A stretch of 7,042 nt of DNA from Candidatus Latescibacterota bacterium (GTDB lineage: Bacteria; JAAXHH01; JABIQT01). The notes below the pieces were generated by a model that was given only the letters and a program-made list of their open reading frames with translations, was not told the origin of the DNA and did no database searches. Shown piece by piece: positions 1 to 6,255 of the stretch (the first letter of the stretch is position 1; the number at the start of each line of letters is the position of its first letter). Where the stretch lies: NCBI GenBank assembly GCA_018667995.1, contig JABIQT010000801.1, forward strand, positions 1-7,042, written 5' to 3'. A program made the translations under genes and the position numbers.

Positions 1-904
1 CTTGCTTTTCCTGCCGCAATTGCTCGTAGACTACCAGCGTTGGTGTGGGGTCACAGTGGGGAAGGTCGGGCATTCCTGGATGGTATTCCCAAGCACGTCC
101 GTACGAGATATACTTTCCCCGTGTCAAGCCTACGACCAGATTATCTGTACCGAACATGACCCTGCTGCGGTCCTCGTGCTTCATCAACAGGAAATGTGAA
201 TATACGTCATTCACGGCGGACGTGTCGTACCAGATATTGGGAAGGTCGCAGAGAAAATGAATCGCCTCTTCCATCATAAAGGCGTTAAAGGCCCTGGCAC
301 AATGGGCGAGGATCCATTTTGCGCCCGGATACCGGGCCGTCAGCTCTTTGAGGTCTTTCTGATTCTCCGGATCAGCCACGCCCGTCTTCTTGGAGAGATG
401 CAACGTGATGGCGAGATGTTTATCATGCGCGACTTCTATGAGAGATTCAGGCAGGAATTCCCGGATGGCACAATTGGTCATATCAGGCGCAAAAACCCGA
501 TATGGTTTAAGCCCGAGGAACCCGTGCTTGTCGACCTGATCTGCCACATACTCCGGCGACATATCCGGTGTCACGATCATATTCACCACAGATTGTTCGT
601 CATCTGCTACCTGATCCGCCATCCAGGTATTGTGCCCCTCGTAGTCCATCCCGCCCAGGATCGGCGTTCCGAGTACCAGCAGATGCAGCTCCCGGTCCGG
701 GTATAATTGCTGGCCCCACTGCATGTGGTCGTTGAAATTGAACTCGGCTCGCAGGCCCACAGCGGGACCCGTCAATGCGCCTCGATGGGCTTCAGACCAC
801 ATGTGCGTGTGCATATCGTAGATCACCGTCGGAACGAAATTCTCCAACTCCTTTTCCCAGATATCACGATCAAATGGCCTGTAATCAAATTCATTCGTCT
901 CCAT
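1..904 (-). CDS. Amidohydrolase family 2 (PF04909-type) metal-dependent hydrolase, C-terminus cut off
   Basis: I read this by translating the complement from the ATG at 904-902. It stays open for 301 codons to the left edge, so the C-terminus is missing. The protein is a TIM-barrel metal hydrolase of the amidohydrolase-2 group, presumably cytoplasmic because no signal peptide is visible. Metal-site residues appear in the expected order: DMHTHMW (His32, His34), GLKPYR (Lys133), TLHLS (His169), LAHCAR (His201) and FGTDN (Asp254). Members hydrolyse or decarboxylate diverse cyclic or carboxylated substrates, and the substrate cannot be read from the sequence. The start is supported by AAGGAAG at 919-913, 8 bases upstream. 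The gene is divergent from kefF, and a TATAAT box lies about 100 bases upstream. The family call is strong; the specific function is unknown. Confidence 0.9.
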   Translation of the reverse strand, partial: METNEFDYRPFDRDIWEKELENFVPTVIYDMHTHMWSEAHRGALTGPAVGLRAEFNFNDHMQWGQQLYPDRELHLLVLGTPILGGMDYEGHNTWMADQVADDEQSVVNMIVTPDMSPEYVADQVDKHGFLGLKPYRVFAPDMTNCAIREFLPESLIEVAHDKHLAITLHLSKKTGVADPENQKDLKELTARYPGAKWILAHCARAFNAFMMEEAIHFLCDLPNIWYDTSAVNDVYSHFLLMKHEDRSRVMFGTDNLVVGLTRGKYISYGRAWEYHPGMPDLPHCDPTPTLVVYEQLRQEKQ

Positions 905-1259
905 AAAAGCGACTTCCTTGTTAGTCAGATAAGTCGTCCAGGTAGCTCCGCCGCGCCCATACTGAGCGTTCCGAATCGCGACAGGACCATCAACGGTGAC
1001 ATTATACCTTTACGGGGGTGGTCACACAAAGTGAAATTTGCTATTTTGGTGAGCGTCGAATATCATCCACCTCAGCGTGGAGATTCGCATATTCGCGAAA
1101 GAGAAAGTCGAGGATCGAATTCTCGATACCATTTAGCACGGCTGGGCACGAATGTCGGGATATGTCGGACAGGATCCAATTCCTAGCGCTCCGATGTAGT
1201 AAGACGAAGATCATCAAATATCGAGAAACCGCAGTCAAAGACGACTCTAAAGGACCAAT
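905..1259. other. Divergent intergenic region between the amidohydrolase and kefF
   Basis: This stretch of 355 bases has no convincing gene. Open frames crossing it translate to low-complexity or non-family sequence and run into the real genes in the wrong frame. It holds the candidate minus-strand promoter at 1001-1029. It also holds a weak plus-strand candidate for kefF, TGGTCA (1019-1024), 17 bases, then TGC-TATTTT (1039-1047), which would leave a leader of roughly 200 bases. A 9-base inverted repeat (TTCTCGATA at 1120-1128, TATCGAGAA at 1219-1227) and a small TCGAG/CTCGA hairpin (1108-1126) are present. No tRNA fold or recognised riboswitch is seen. Confidence 0.5.
1001..1029 (-). promoter_or_regulatory. 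Candidate sigma70-type promoter for the amidohydrolase gene
   Basis: On the minus strand a perfect TATAAT (1006-1001) is preceded by TTGTGT (1029-1024) with a 17-base spacer. The -10 is a full consensus match but the -35 matches only at TTG. Transcription would start near 994, giving a leader of about 90 bases before the ATG at 904. Orientation and placement in the intergenic region fit. Chance occurrence of the hexamer cannot be excluded. Confidence 0.4.
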
Positions 1260-1883
1260 GTGAATCAGATACTCATACTGTTTGCCCATCCTGCCATGCA
1301 GAAATCGCGGATCAACCGCATTCTCATTGCACCGATGCAGGAGCATACGGCGGTCACATTCCATGATCTCTATGCCGCCTACCCCGAGTTCGATATAGAT
1401 GTGCAGCACGAGCAGAGACTCTTAACCGAACACGACATTATTATCATGCACCATCCTATGTTCTGGTACAGCACACCTGCCATACTCAAGGAATGGCAGG
1501 ATCTGGTGCTCCAGCATGGGTGGGCATATGGCAGCTCGGCCTCGGCCCTCCGCGGTAAGAGATTTCTGAACGTCCTGACTACCGGTGGTGGTGAGCAAGC
1601 CTACAGCAAAGCCGGACTTGTCGGCAATACGGTACGTGAACTTCTGGTCCCTATTGAACGGACAGCCATCCTGTGCGGTATGCACTATCTGCCGCCATTC
1701 GTCGTCCATGGCACCCTTAACATGAGCGACGTTGATGCAACGCGGCACGCGGAGGACTATCAGCGCATGATTCTGGCGATGCGGGATGATGAGATAGAAT
1801 GGTCCAAGATTGCAGACTGTCACAGAATCAATGAAAATCTCGATGATGTGCTTACCAGGAATGGAGGTTCCCAGAATGCATGA
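1260..1883 (+). CDS. kefF: KefF-type flavoprotein NAD(P)H:quinone oxidoreductase, activator subunit of KefC
   Basis: The 207-residue product has a flavodoxin-like fold of the NQO1/KefF family. KefF binds FMN, reduces quinones and other electrophiles, and sits on the cytoplasmic KefC domain to allow full K+ efflux. Visible family features: ILILFAHP at 4-11, DLYAAYPEFDID at 36-47, HPMFWYSTP at 65-73, HGWAYG at 86-91, TTGGGE at 107-112 and GMHYLPPF at 140-147. All of these closely parallel E. coli KefF as I recall it. The start is GTG: an in-frame TAA ends 9 bases upstream at 1250, and AAGGA (1250-1254) lies 5 bases before the GTG. The C-terminus runs about 25-30 residues beyond the usual length of about 176. 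The gene overlaps kefC by 8 bases, indicating one transcript and probable translational coupling. Confidence 0.93.
   Translation: MNQILILFAHPAMQKSRINRILIAPMQEHTAVTFHDLYAAYPEFDIDVQHEQRLLTEHDIIIMHHPMFWYSTPAILKEWQDLVLQHGWAYGSSASALRGKRFLNVLTTGGGEQAYSKAGLVGNTVRELLVPIERTAILCGMHYLPPFVVHGTLNMSDVDATRHAEDYQRMILAMRDDEIEWSKIADCHRINENLDDVLTRNGGSQNA
1863..1867 (+). promoter_or_regulatory. Ribosome binding site that fixes the kefC start
   Basis: GGAGG lies inside the end of kefF, 8 bases before the ATG at 1876. It favours 1876 over in-frame ATGs at 1810 (deep in kefF) and 1861. The 1861 codon overlaps this site, and its own AGGA directly abuts it with no spacer. Confidence 0.7.
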
Positions 1884-3768
1884 CGGATTCTTCTACCAGG
1901 CCTTCATATATCTGAGCGCCGCCGTGATCGCCGTCCCCATCGCCAAGAGATTGGGGCTTGGATCGGTGCTGGGATACCTGATTGCTGGAATTGCCATAGG
2001 TCCCTATGGACTCGGATTCATTGGTGAGGAGGGAGAGGACGTCATGCACTTCGCCGAATTCGGCGTCGTAATGATGCTCTTTCTCATCGGGCTTGAGCTG
2101 CAACCCTCGCTGCTCTGGCGCATGCGAGGTCCCATCCTGGGCATGGGTGGACTCCAGGTAGCTGTCACGACCGGGATCATCATGGCCATCGCGATGATAG
2201 CAGGTCTGACCTGGAATATCTCATTGGCGATTGGTATGATTCTGGCGTTATCATCTACCGCGATAGTGCTTCAGACGCTCAATGAGAAAGGTCTGATGAA
2301 GACTGACACGGGAAATACCTCCTTCGCGGTGTTGCTCTTTCAGGATATCGCAGTTATCCCTATGCTGGCCGCGCTGCCGCTGTTGGCCCTGTCGGCTACA
2401 AATGCTGTGGTAACGTCGGGAGACGACCACAGTACCTGGATATCAGGTCTGGCCGTGTGGCAGCAGACGCTGGTGGTGTTCGGGGCTGTGGCAGGTATCG
2501 TGGTAGGTGGGCGATACATTACGAGACCGGTCTTCCGCTTCATAGCGTCTACCAGGCTGAGGGAGGTATTTACGGCCGCGTCGCTTCTGCTGATTATAGG
2601 TATAGCATTGCTGATGTCCAGTGTCGGTCTAAGCCCGGCGCTCGGGACGTTTCTGGCCGGAGTCGTGCTGGCGGGCAGTGAATACAGGCACGAATTAGAG
2701 AGTGATATCGAACCCTTCAAAGGTCTGCTGCTGGGTCTATTCTTCATTGCCGTAGGCGTTTCCATAGATTTCAATCTGGTCGGCGACCAACCAGGCATGA
2801 TCCTCTCCCTCGTTGCTCTACTTAATGTCGTGAAGCTGATCGTTCTACTAATACTCGGCAAGGTCTTCCGTATGGGATTTGATAGCAACCTGCTGACCGC
2901 ATTTGCTCTCGCCCAGGGCGGCGAGTTCGCCTTTGTCCTGTTCTCGTTCGCGATCCAGGAAGGCGTGATACCAGCGCAGACAGCCGCGCCACTCATTGCT
3001 GTGGTGGCCCTGTCCATGGCCGCAACGCCGCTGCTGATGATCATAGCGGAACGACTCATCCTTCCCCATATCGGCACGCCAGAGAGGGACGAGGAGCGCG
3101 AACCAGACGAGATCCATGGTGAGAATCCCGTCATAATAGCAGGTTATGGCAGGTTCGGGACCATTGTGGGCCGGTTGTTGACGGCCAATGGCATAGGGAC
3201 TACCGTGCTGGATCTCGACGCGGATAACGTGGATATGCTTCGCAAATTGGATATGAAAGTATTTTACGGCGACGCATCGCGCCACGACCTGCTGCATTCA
3301 GCGGGCGCTGATGAGGCGAAGCTGATAATCCTGGCCATCGATGACACCGAAAAGACGTTGGAGATCGTGCATACGGTGCGAAAGCACTTCGGACATCTCA
3401 AAATCATGACACGTGCGGGTAACCGACTTGAGTCCTATAAGCTGCTTGATGCCGAGGTACCGCATGTATATCGAGAGACTTTCGACACGTCCATTCGCTT
3501 GGCCACGGACGCCATGGAGCTTCTGGGCAGCCACCCGTACCAGGCCCATCGTGCGGCGATGATCTTTCGACGCCGCGATGAAGCCGACCTCCTGGAATTG
3601 GCATCGATGCGCCATGACCCGGGCGCCTACATCACCACGGCGCGGGAGCGAATTCAGGATATGGAGCGCACATTAACGAATGAAAGAGAGAATCCGGGGG
3701 AACAGCGTGATGTCGGTTGGGACAGCGAAAGCTTGCGGGCGGACTTTGGGGAGTCGGCAACGGACTAA
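1876..3768 (+). CDS. kefC: Glutathione-regulated potassium/proton antiporter KefC/KefB type
   Basis: The 630-residue inner-membrane protein is close in length to E. coli KefC (620). Residues 1-395 form the CPA2 Na+/H+-exchanger membrane domain. Motifs include LGLGSVLGYLIAG at 27-39, HFAEFGVVMMLFLIGLEL at 58-75, ALSSTAIVLQ at 124-133, and LLFQDIAVIP at 153-162 with the Gln156-Asp157 ion-site pair. The regulatory loop HELESDIEPFKG is at 272-283. After a charged linker (402-415) comes an RCK/KTN nucleotide-binding domain: GYGRFG at 423-428, Asp446 after the next strand, KVFYGDASR at 461-469. The tail from about 595 is poorly conserved. By family knowledge, glutathione keeps the channel closed and glutathione adducts open it, letting K+ out and acidifying the cytoplasm to protect against electrophiles such as methylglyoxal. 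It is coupled to kefF by an ATGCATGA overlap. KefB versus KefC cannot be told apart, but the adjacent kefF favours KefC. Confidence 0.94.
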   Translation: MHDGFFYQAFIYLSAAVIAVPIAKRLGLGSVLGYLIAGIAIGPYGLGFIGEEGEDVMHFAEFGVVMMLFLIGLELQPSLLWRMRGPILGMGGLQVAVTTGIIMAIAMIAGLTWNISLAIGMILALSSTAIVLQTLNEKGLMKTDTGNTSFAVLLFQDIAVIPMLAALPLLALSATNAVVTSGDDHSTWISGLAVWQQTLVVFGAVAGIVVGGRYITRPVFRFIASTRLREVFTAASLLLIIGIALLMSSVGLSPALGTFLAGVVLAGSEYRHELESDIEPFKGLLLGLFFIAVGVSIDFNLVGDQPGMILSLVALLNVVKLIVLLILGKVFRMGFDSNLLTAFALAQGGEFAFVLFSFAIQEGVIPAQTAAPLIAVVALSMAATPLLMIIAERLILPHIGTPERDEEREPDEIHGENPVIIAGYGRFGTIVGRLLTANGIGTTVLDLDADNVDMLRKLDMKVFYGDASRHDLLHSAGADEAKLIILAIDDTEKTLEIVHTVRKHFGHLKIMTRAGNRLESYKLLDAEVPHVYRETFDTSIRLATDAMELLGSHPYQAHRAAMIFRRRDEADLLELASMRHDPGAYITTARERIQDMERTLTNERENPGEQRDVGWDSESLRADFGESATD

Positions 3769-3796
3769 TGGTCAACCTGGCAGGAATCCGCAGTAA

Positions 3797-3822
3797 AGAG
3801 GGTAGCTTGCATAGCCCCCTCT
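3797..3822 (-). terminator. Weak candidate terminator hairpin in the convergent gap
   Basis: AGAGGG (3797-3802) pairs with CCCTCT (3817-3822), with a possible 2-base inner stem (GC/GC at 3805-3806 and 3814-3815). Read on the minus strand, the stem is followed by TTTACT, so it could end the DJ-1 transcript. On the plus strand no T-run follows. The stem is short and the T-tract poor, so this is tentative. Confidence 0.28.
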
Positions 3823-3863
3823 GTGGTCACAGCGGGCGGCTTGTCCGTAAATCATACGATCCT

Positions 3864-4454
3864 TCAATCATTATATTCTCGCCACTCCATGTAGCTGGCC
3901 GTTGTCCGCCTCACCTCTGCACCCATCAGGCGCTCCACCACTCCCAGGCTCATGTCAATTCCTGCACTGATCCCACCTGATGTGATTATCTGGCCATTGT
4001 CTACGTAACGCTCGCCACGCACGATGGTGGCATCTGGCGCCAAATCGGAGAGTTCATCAAGGTTTTCGTGGTGGGTAGTGGCACGCAGTCCGGAGAGCAG
4101 ACCCAACGCGGCCAGGATGAGGGACCCGGTGCAGATCGACAGGACCAACTCCGCATTGGAAGCGGACGTCTGGACCCATGCCATGGTATTGGGATCGCGT
4201 AACACCGCGCGCGTTCCAGAACCTCCGGGAATGATCACAACATCGGGGTTGGATACATCAGCCATGGCGTGATCAGGCTGCACGACAAGGCCATTCTTTG
4301 CACGGATAGGTTCACGGCTTTGTGCTACTGTGAGAATATCAAATAGGGTATAGTTGTTGAGTTCGTTTGTAACGGAAAACACCTCGAAGGGTCCCGCGAA
4401 GTCCAAGACCTCCACATCGTCGAACAGCAGAAGTGCGACCGTTCTTTTCTTCAT
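3864..4454 (-). CDS. DJ-1/PfpI superfamily protein, isonitrile hydratase (InhA)-like
   Basis: The 196-residue protein has a class I glutamine amidotransferase-like fold. The nucleophile elbow is SICTGS at 106-111 with Cys108. It is preceded by FDDVEVLDFAGPFEVF at 11-26, PGGSGTRA at 76-83 and followed by TTHH at 126-129 and SGGISAGID at 159-167. The Asp18 and Cys108-Thr109 arrangement resembles isonitrile hydratase of Pseudomonas, which converts isonitriles to N-substituted formamides. It also resembles the sensor half of GlxA-type regulators, but there is no AraC DNA-binding domain here. No signal peptide is visible, so it is probably cytoplasmic. The gene begins 9 bases after the glycosyltransferase stop, with a weak GAGAGA site overlapping that junction, so the two are probably co-transcribed. 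Substrate assignment is inference; glyoxalase or chaperone activity is also known in the superfamily. Confidence 0.88.
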   Translation of the reverse strand: MKKRTVALLLFDDVEVLDFAGPFEVFSVTNELNNYTLFDILTVAQSREPIRAKNGLVVQPDHAMADVSNPDVVIIPGGSGTRAVLRDPNTMAWVQTSASNAELVLSICTGSLILAALGLLSGLRATTHHENLDELSDLAPDATIVRGERYVDNGQIITSGGISAGIDMSLGVVERLMGAEVRRTTASYMEWREYND

Positions 4455-4463
4455 CGGATCTCT

Positions 4464-5177
4464 CTATTTGCGGCGATTCCGCCTGGACTGCGCCCAGAAC
4501 ACAAGTAACTGTTTGGCGAAGAGGTAATACTCCTCGAAATTGAGTTTGCTGGTACTGTATTCACGATTTCGGAACGTGAACGGGATTTCCACGAACTGCT
4601 CAAATCTGCCCTTGATCAGGATCTCAAGCAAGATCTTGTATCCGTGGGAGGTGAGCGAGAGATCATTCAATACCTCCCGGTGCAGGAAGAAATAACCAGA
4701 GAGCGGATCCTTCACACCAGTTAGCCGTTGGGCAAAGAAGACGCCTGCCTGAGAGATTCCCTGTCGATACCAAGGCCAGTCCTCCACCTGACTTCCCGCT
4801 TGATAGCGACTGCCTATGGTAAGATCGTGATCTCTCAACGCTTGTATAAGTTGCGGAAGCACGATGGGATCGTGACTGAGATCAGCGTCAATGACACCCA
4901 AAAGTGGTCTGTCGGAGCGTTGAAACCCCGCCATTACGGCACTGCCCAATCCGAGTTTCTTCTCCCGGTGCACCACCTGAATTGGATAGTGTTCGCTCAG
5001 TTCCTCCGCCACCTGACCGGTACCGTCGGGCGAATTATCGTCCACGACAATGAGTTCAAGGTCGATATCAGGATGTTCCCCTACCGTTTTGAATACCTCC
5101 TCGGCCAGCAGAGGCACATTTTCTTTCTCATTGTAGGTAGGGGTAATGAGCGAGACCATAAGACGTTTTTCAGACAT
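4464..5177 (-). CDS. GT2 family polyprenyl (dolichol)-phosphate mannosyltransferase-like glycosyltransferase
   Basis: The 237-residue enzyme has a GT-A fold and looks like Dpm1/Ppm1. This family transfers a sugar, usually mannose from GDP-mannose, onto a polyprenyl phosphate at the cytoplasmic face of the membrane. Motifs: TPTYNE at 12-17, DDNSPDGT at 46-53, the metal-binding DADLSHDP at 97-104, GSRY at 122-125, DPLSGYFF at 157-164, and FRNREYSTSKLN at 202-213 near the acceptor loop. No transmembrane segment follows the catalytic domain, so it matches the short soluble Dpm1 type. I chose the ATG at 5177 because AAAGG sits 8 bases upstream. A TTG at 5204 would add nine residues lacking family similarity and has no good ribosome site. 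Sugar and acceptor are inferred from the family only. Glucosyl or aminoarabinosyl donors remain possible. Confidence 0.88.
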   Translation of the reverse strand: MSEKRLMVSLITPTYNEKENVPLLAEEVFKTVGEHPDIDLELIVVDDNSPDGTGQVAEELSEHYPIQVVHREKKLGLGSAVMAGFQRSDRPLLGVIDADLSHDPIVLPQLIQALRDHDLTIGSRYQAGSQVEDWPWYRQGISQAGVFFAQRLTGVKDPLSGYFFLHREVLNDLSLTSHGYKILLEILIKGRFEQFVEIPFTFRNREYSTSKLNFEEYYLFAKQLLVFWAQSRRNRRK

Positions 5178-5223
5178 GAGCGCGACCTTTATTCTGGTTG
5201 ACAAAGCAATGCCCGGCGCTTAT

Positions 5224-5250
5224 TTGAGATACCCACTGTAGTAATATAAA
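5224..5250 (+). promoter_or_regulatory. Candidate promoter for the carbamoyltransferase gene
   Basis: TTGAGA (5224-5229) and TATAAA (5245-5250) each match 5/6 of the sigma70 boxes, but the spacer is only 15 bases, which is short. A start near 5257 would give a leader of about 55 bases. A consensus TTGACA at 5198-5203 has no good partner: TATTTG follows at 17 bases. Confidence 0.33.
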
Positions 5251-5270
5251 ACGGCAGACAGGAAGTTCAA
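5243..5270 (-). promoter_or_regulatory. Candidate promoter for the glycosyltransferase/DJ-1 pair
   Basis: On the minus strand TTGAAC (5270-5265), a 16-base spacer and TATATT (5248-5243) give 4/6 and 5/6 matches to sigma70 boxes. The start would be near 5236, leaving a leader of about 60 bases to the ATG at 5177. It overlaps the plus-strand candidate. Confidence 0.4.
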
Positions 5271-5311
5271 CGGAATTACCCATTTGCTACATCATTTATG
5301 AGGCGGGGTAC

Positions 5312-6247
5312 ATGGAAGGCAAGCTGAAACACCTGATCGACTGGAAGTTCTGGAGCAACGAGGATACGGTTCGAATGCTTAATCTCGCTCAGCGGGTGAA
5401 ACACTATCGCTGGGAGTATCAGGGGCATATGCAGGGCAACACGCTCGTGATGATGTTTCAGAAAACTTCTACGCGAACCAGGGTTTCATTCGAAGCCGGC
5501 ATGACGGAATTGGGCGGCCACGCCATAAATCTTGACTGGCGGTCTACGAATTTCACCCTGAGCAAAATCGCCTTTGAGACCCGTTATCTATGCCGCAATG
5601 CAGCACTGATCATGGCCCGCCTGAAGGAAAACTCCGAACTAATGGAAATGGAACAGGCGGCAACGGTGCCGATCATCAACGGTTGCTGCAACCTGTACCA
5701 TCCCTGCCAGTCCCTGGCAGATATGCTAACCATAGCCGAAGACCGACCAGAGGGTGTGGCCGGGGCAAAACTCACGTACATCGGTGTCTACAACAACGTC
5801 GTCAATTCACTGGTATCTATCGCCGCACCGTTAAACGTAGAACTCACCCTGGTATGTCCTATACGGGAGCCGGGGAGTGTCGATGAAGAAAGTCGTAAGC
5901 GCCTCATGGACAAAGGGTTGCTTACAGAGACACTGGATGCACGCGCCGCGGTTGCCGAAGCAGACTACGTCTACACAGACACGTGGCTCGACATGGAATT
6001 TTTCAACGACCCCGACTATGAAGAAGAAAAAGAAGCGCGTTGTAAAACCATGCTTCCTTACCAGATAAATAAAGAACTACTGGCGGAAAGCAACGCCAAA
6101 GTAATGCACGACATGCCTATCCACCACGGGTATGAGATTGCGGAAGATATGGTCGAAGACCCGAGATCAATTATCTATGATCAGGCCGAAAACAGACTCG
6201 ACGCGCAAAAGGCCATCATGCTTCATCTACTCCACGAGTTGAAATAG
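5312..6247 (+). CDS. Ornithine carbamoyltransferase-like enzyme with altered acceptor-site motifs
   Basis: The 311-residue cytoplasmic enzyme has the length and layout of the aspartate/ornithine carbamoyltransferase family. The carbamoyl-phosphate site is intact: KTSTRTR at 51-57, Arg103 in MARL, HPCQ at 130-133. NNVVNSL (161-167) matches the NN motif that contacts ornithine, but the preceding GD is GV (158-159). In known ornithine enzymes the amino acid is also held by a D-x-W-x-SMG loop and by the Cys of HCLP. Here these read DTWLDME (223-229) and HDMP (266-269), so Ser, Gly and Cys become Asp227, Glu229 and Asp267. The C-terminal ENRLDAQKA (293-301) is canonical. The start ATG has GAGG at 5300-5303, 8 bases upstream. 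It may be an arginine-pathway argF, but no other arg gene is nearby. The changed motifs make another amine acceptor plausible, so I withhold a gene symbol. Confidence 0.88.
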   Translation: MEGKLKHLIDWKFWSNEDTVRMLNLAQRVKHYRWEYQGHMQGNTLVMMFQKTSTRTRVSFEAGMTELGGHAINLDWRSTNFTLSKIAFETRYLCRNAALIMARLKENSELMEMEQAATVPIINGCCNLYHPCQSLADMLTIAEDRPEGVAGAKLTYIGVYNNVVNSLVSIAAPLNVELTLVCPIREPGSVDEESRKRLMDKGLLTETLDARAAVAEADYVYTDTWLDMEFFNDPDYEEEKEARCKTMLPYQINKELLAESNAKVMHDMPIHHGYEIAEDMVEDPRSIIYDQAENRLDAQKAIMLHLLHELK

Positions 6248-6255
6248 AGGAAGCC

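Noticed and set aside
257-1186. Two consecutive plus-strand open frames (149 and 159 codons)
   Set aside because: Both are mirror frames of the minus-strand amidohydrolase and its upstream spacer, with no recognisable domain.
1041-1409. Minus-strand open frame of 122 codons across the kefF start
   Set aside because: It is out of keeping with the conserved kefF N-terminus on the other strand, has no recognisable domain, and its start lies inside kefF.
1810-1875. Longer kefC start at 1810 (or 1861)
   Set aside because: The added residues are unlike the family N-terminus and overlap kefF further. GGAGG at 1863-1867 is correctly spaced only for the ATG at 1876.
2340-3134. Minus-strand open frame of 264 codons opposite kefC
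   Set aside because: It is Ser/Thr/Arg-rich with no family features, and lies fully opposite a strongly conserved membrane-domain gene.
3821-3832. CTGTG-GT-CACAG inverted repeat in the convergent gap, and similar GTGGTCAC strings near 1018
   Set aside because: The arms are five bases with a two-base centre. The copies are short and sit in unrelated contexts, so chance is the simplest explanation.
5178-5204. TTG start for the glycosyltransferase at 5204
   Set aside because: It has no ribosome site and no family similarity in the extra residues. The ATG at 5177 has AAAGG 8 bases upstream.
5298-5327. Nine-codon frame ATG to TGA overlapping the carbamoyltransferase start, as a possible leader peptide
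   Set aside because: It is out of frame, has no clear ribosome site, contains no run of a regulatory amino acid and no attenuator hairpin follows.
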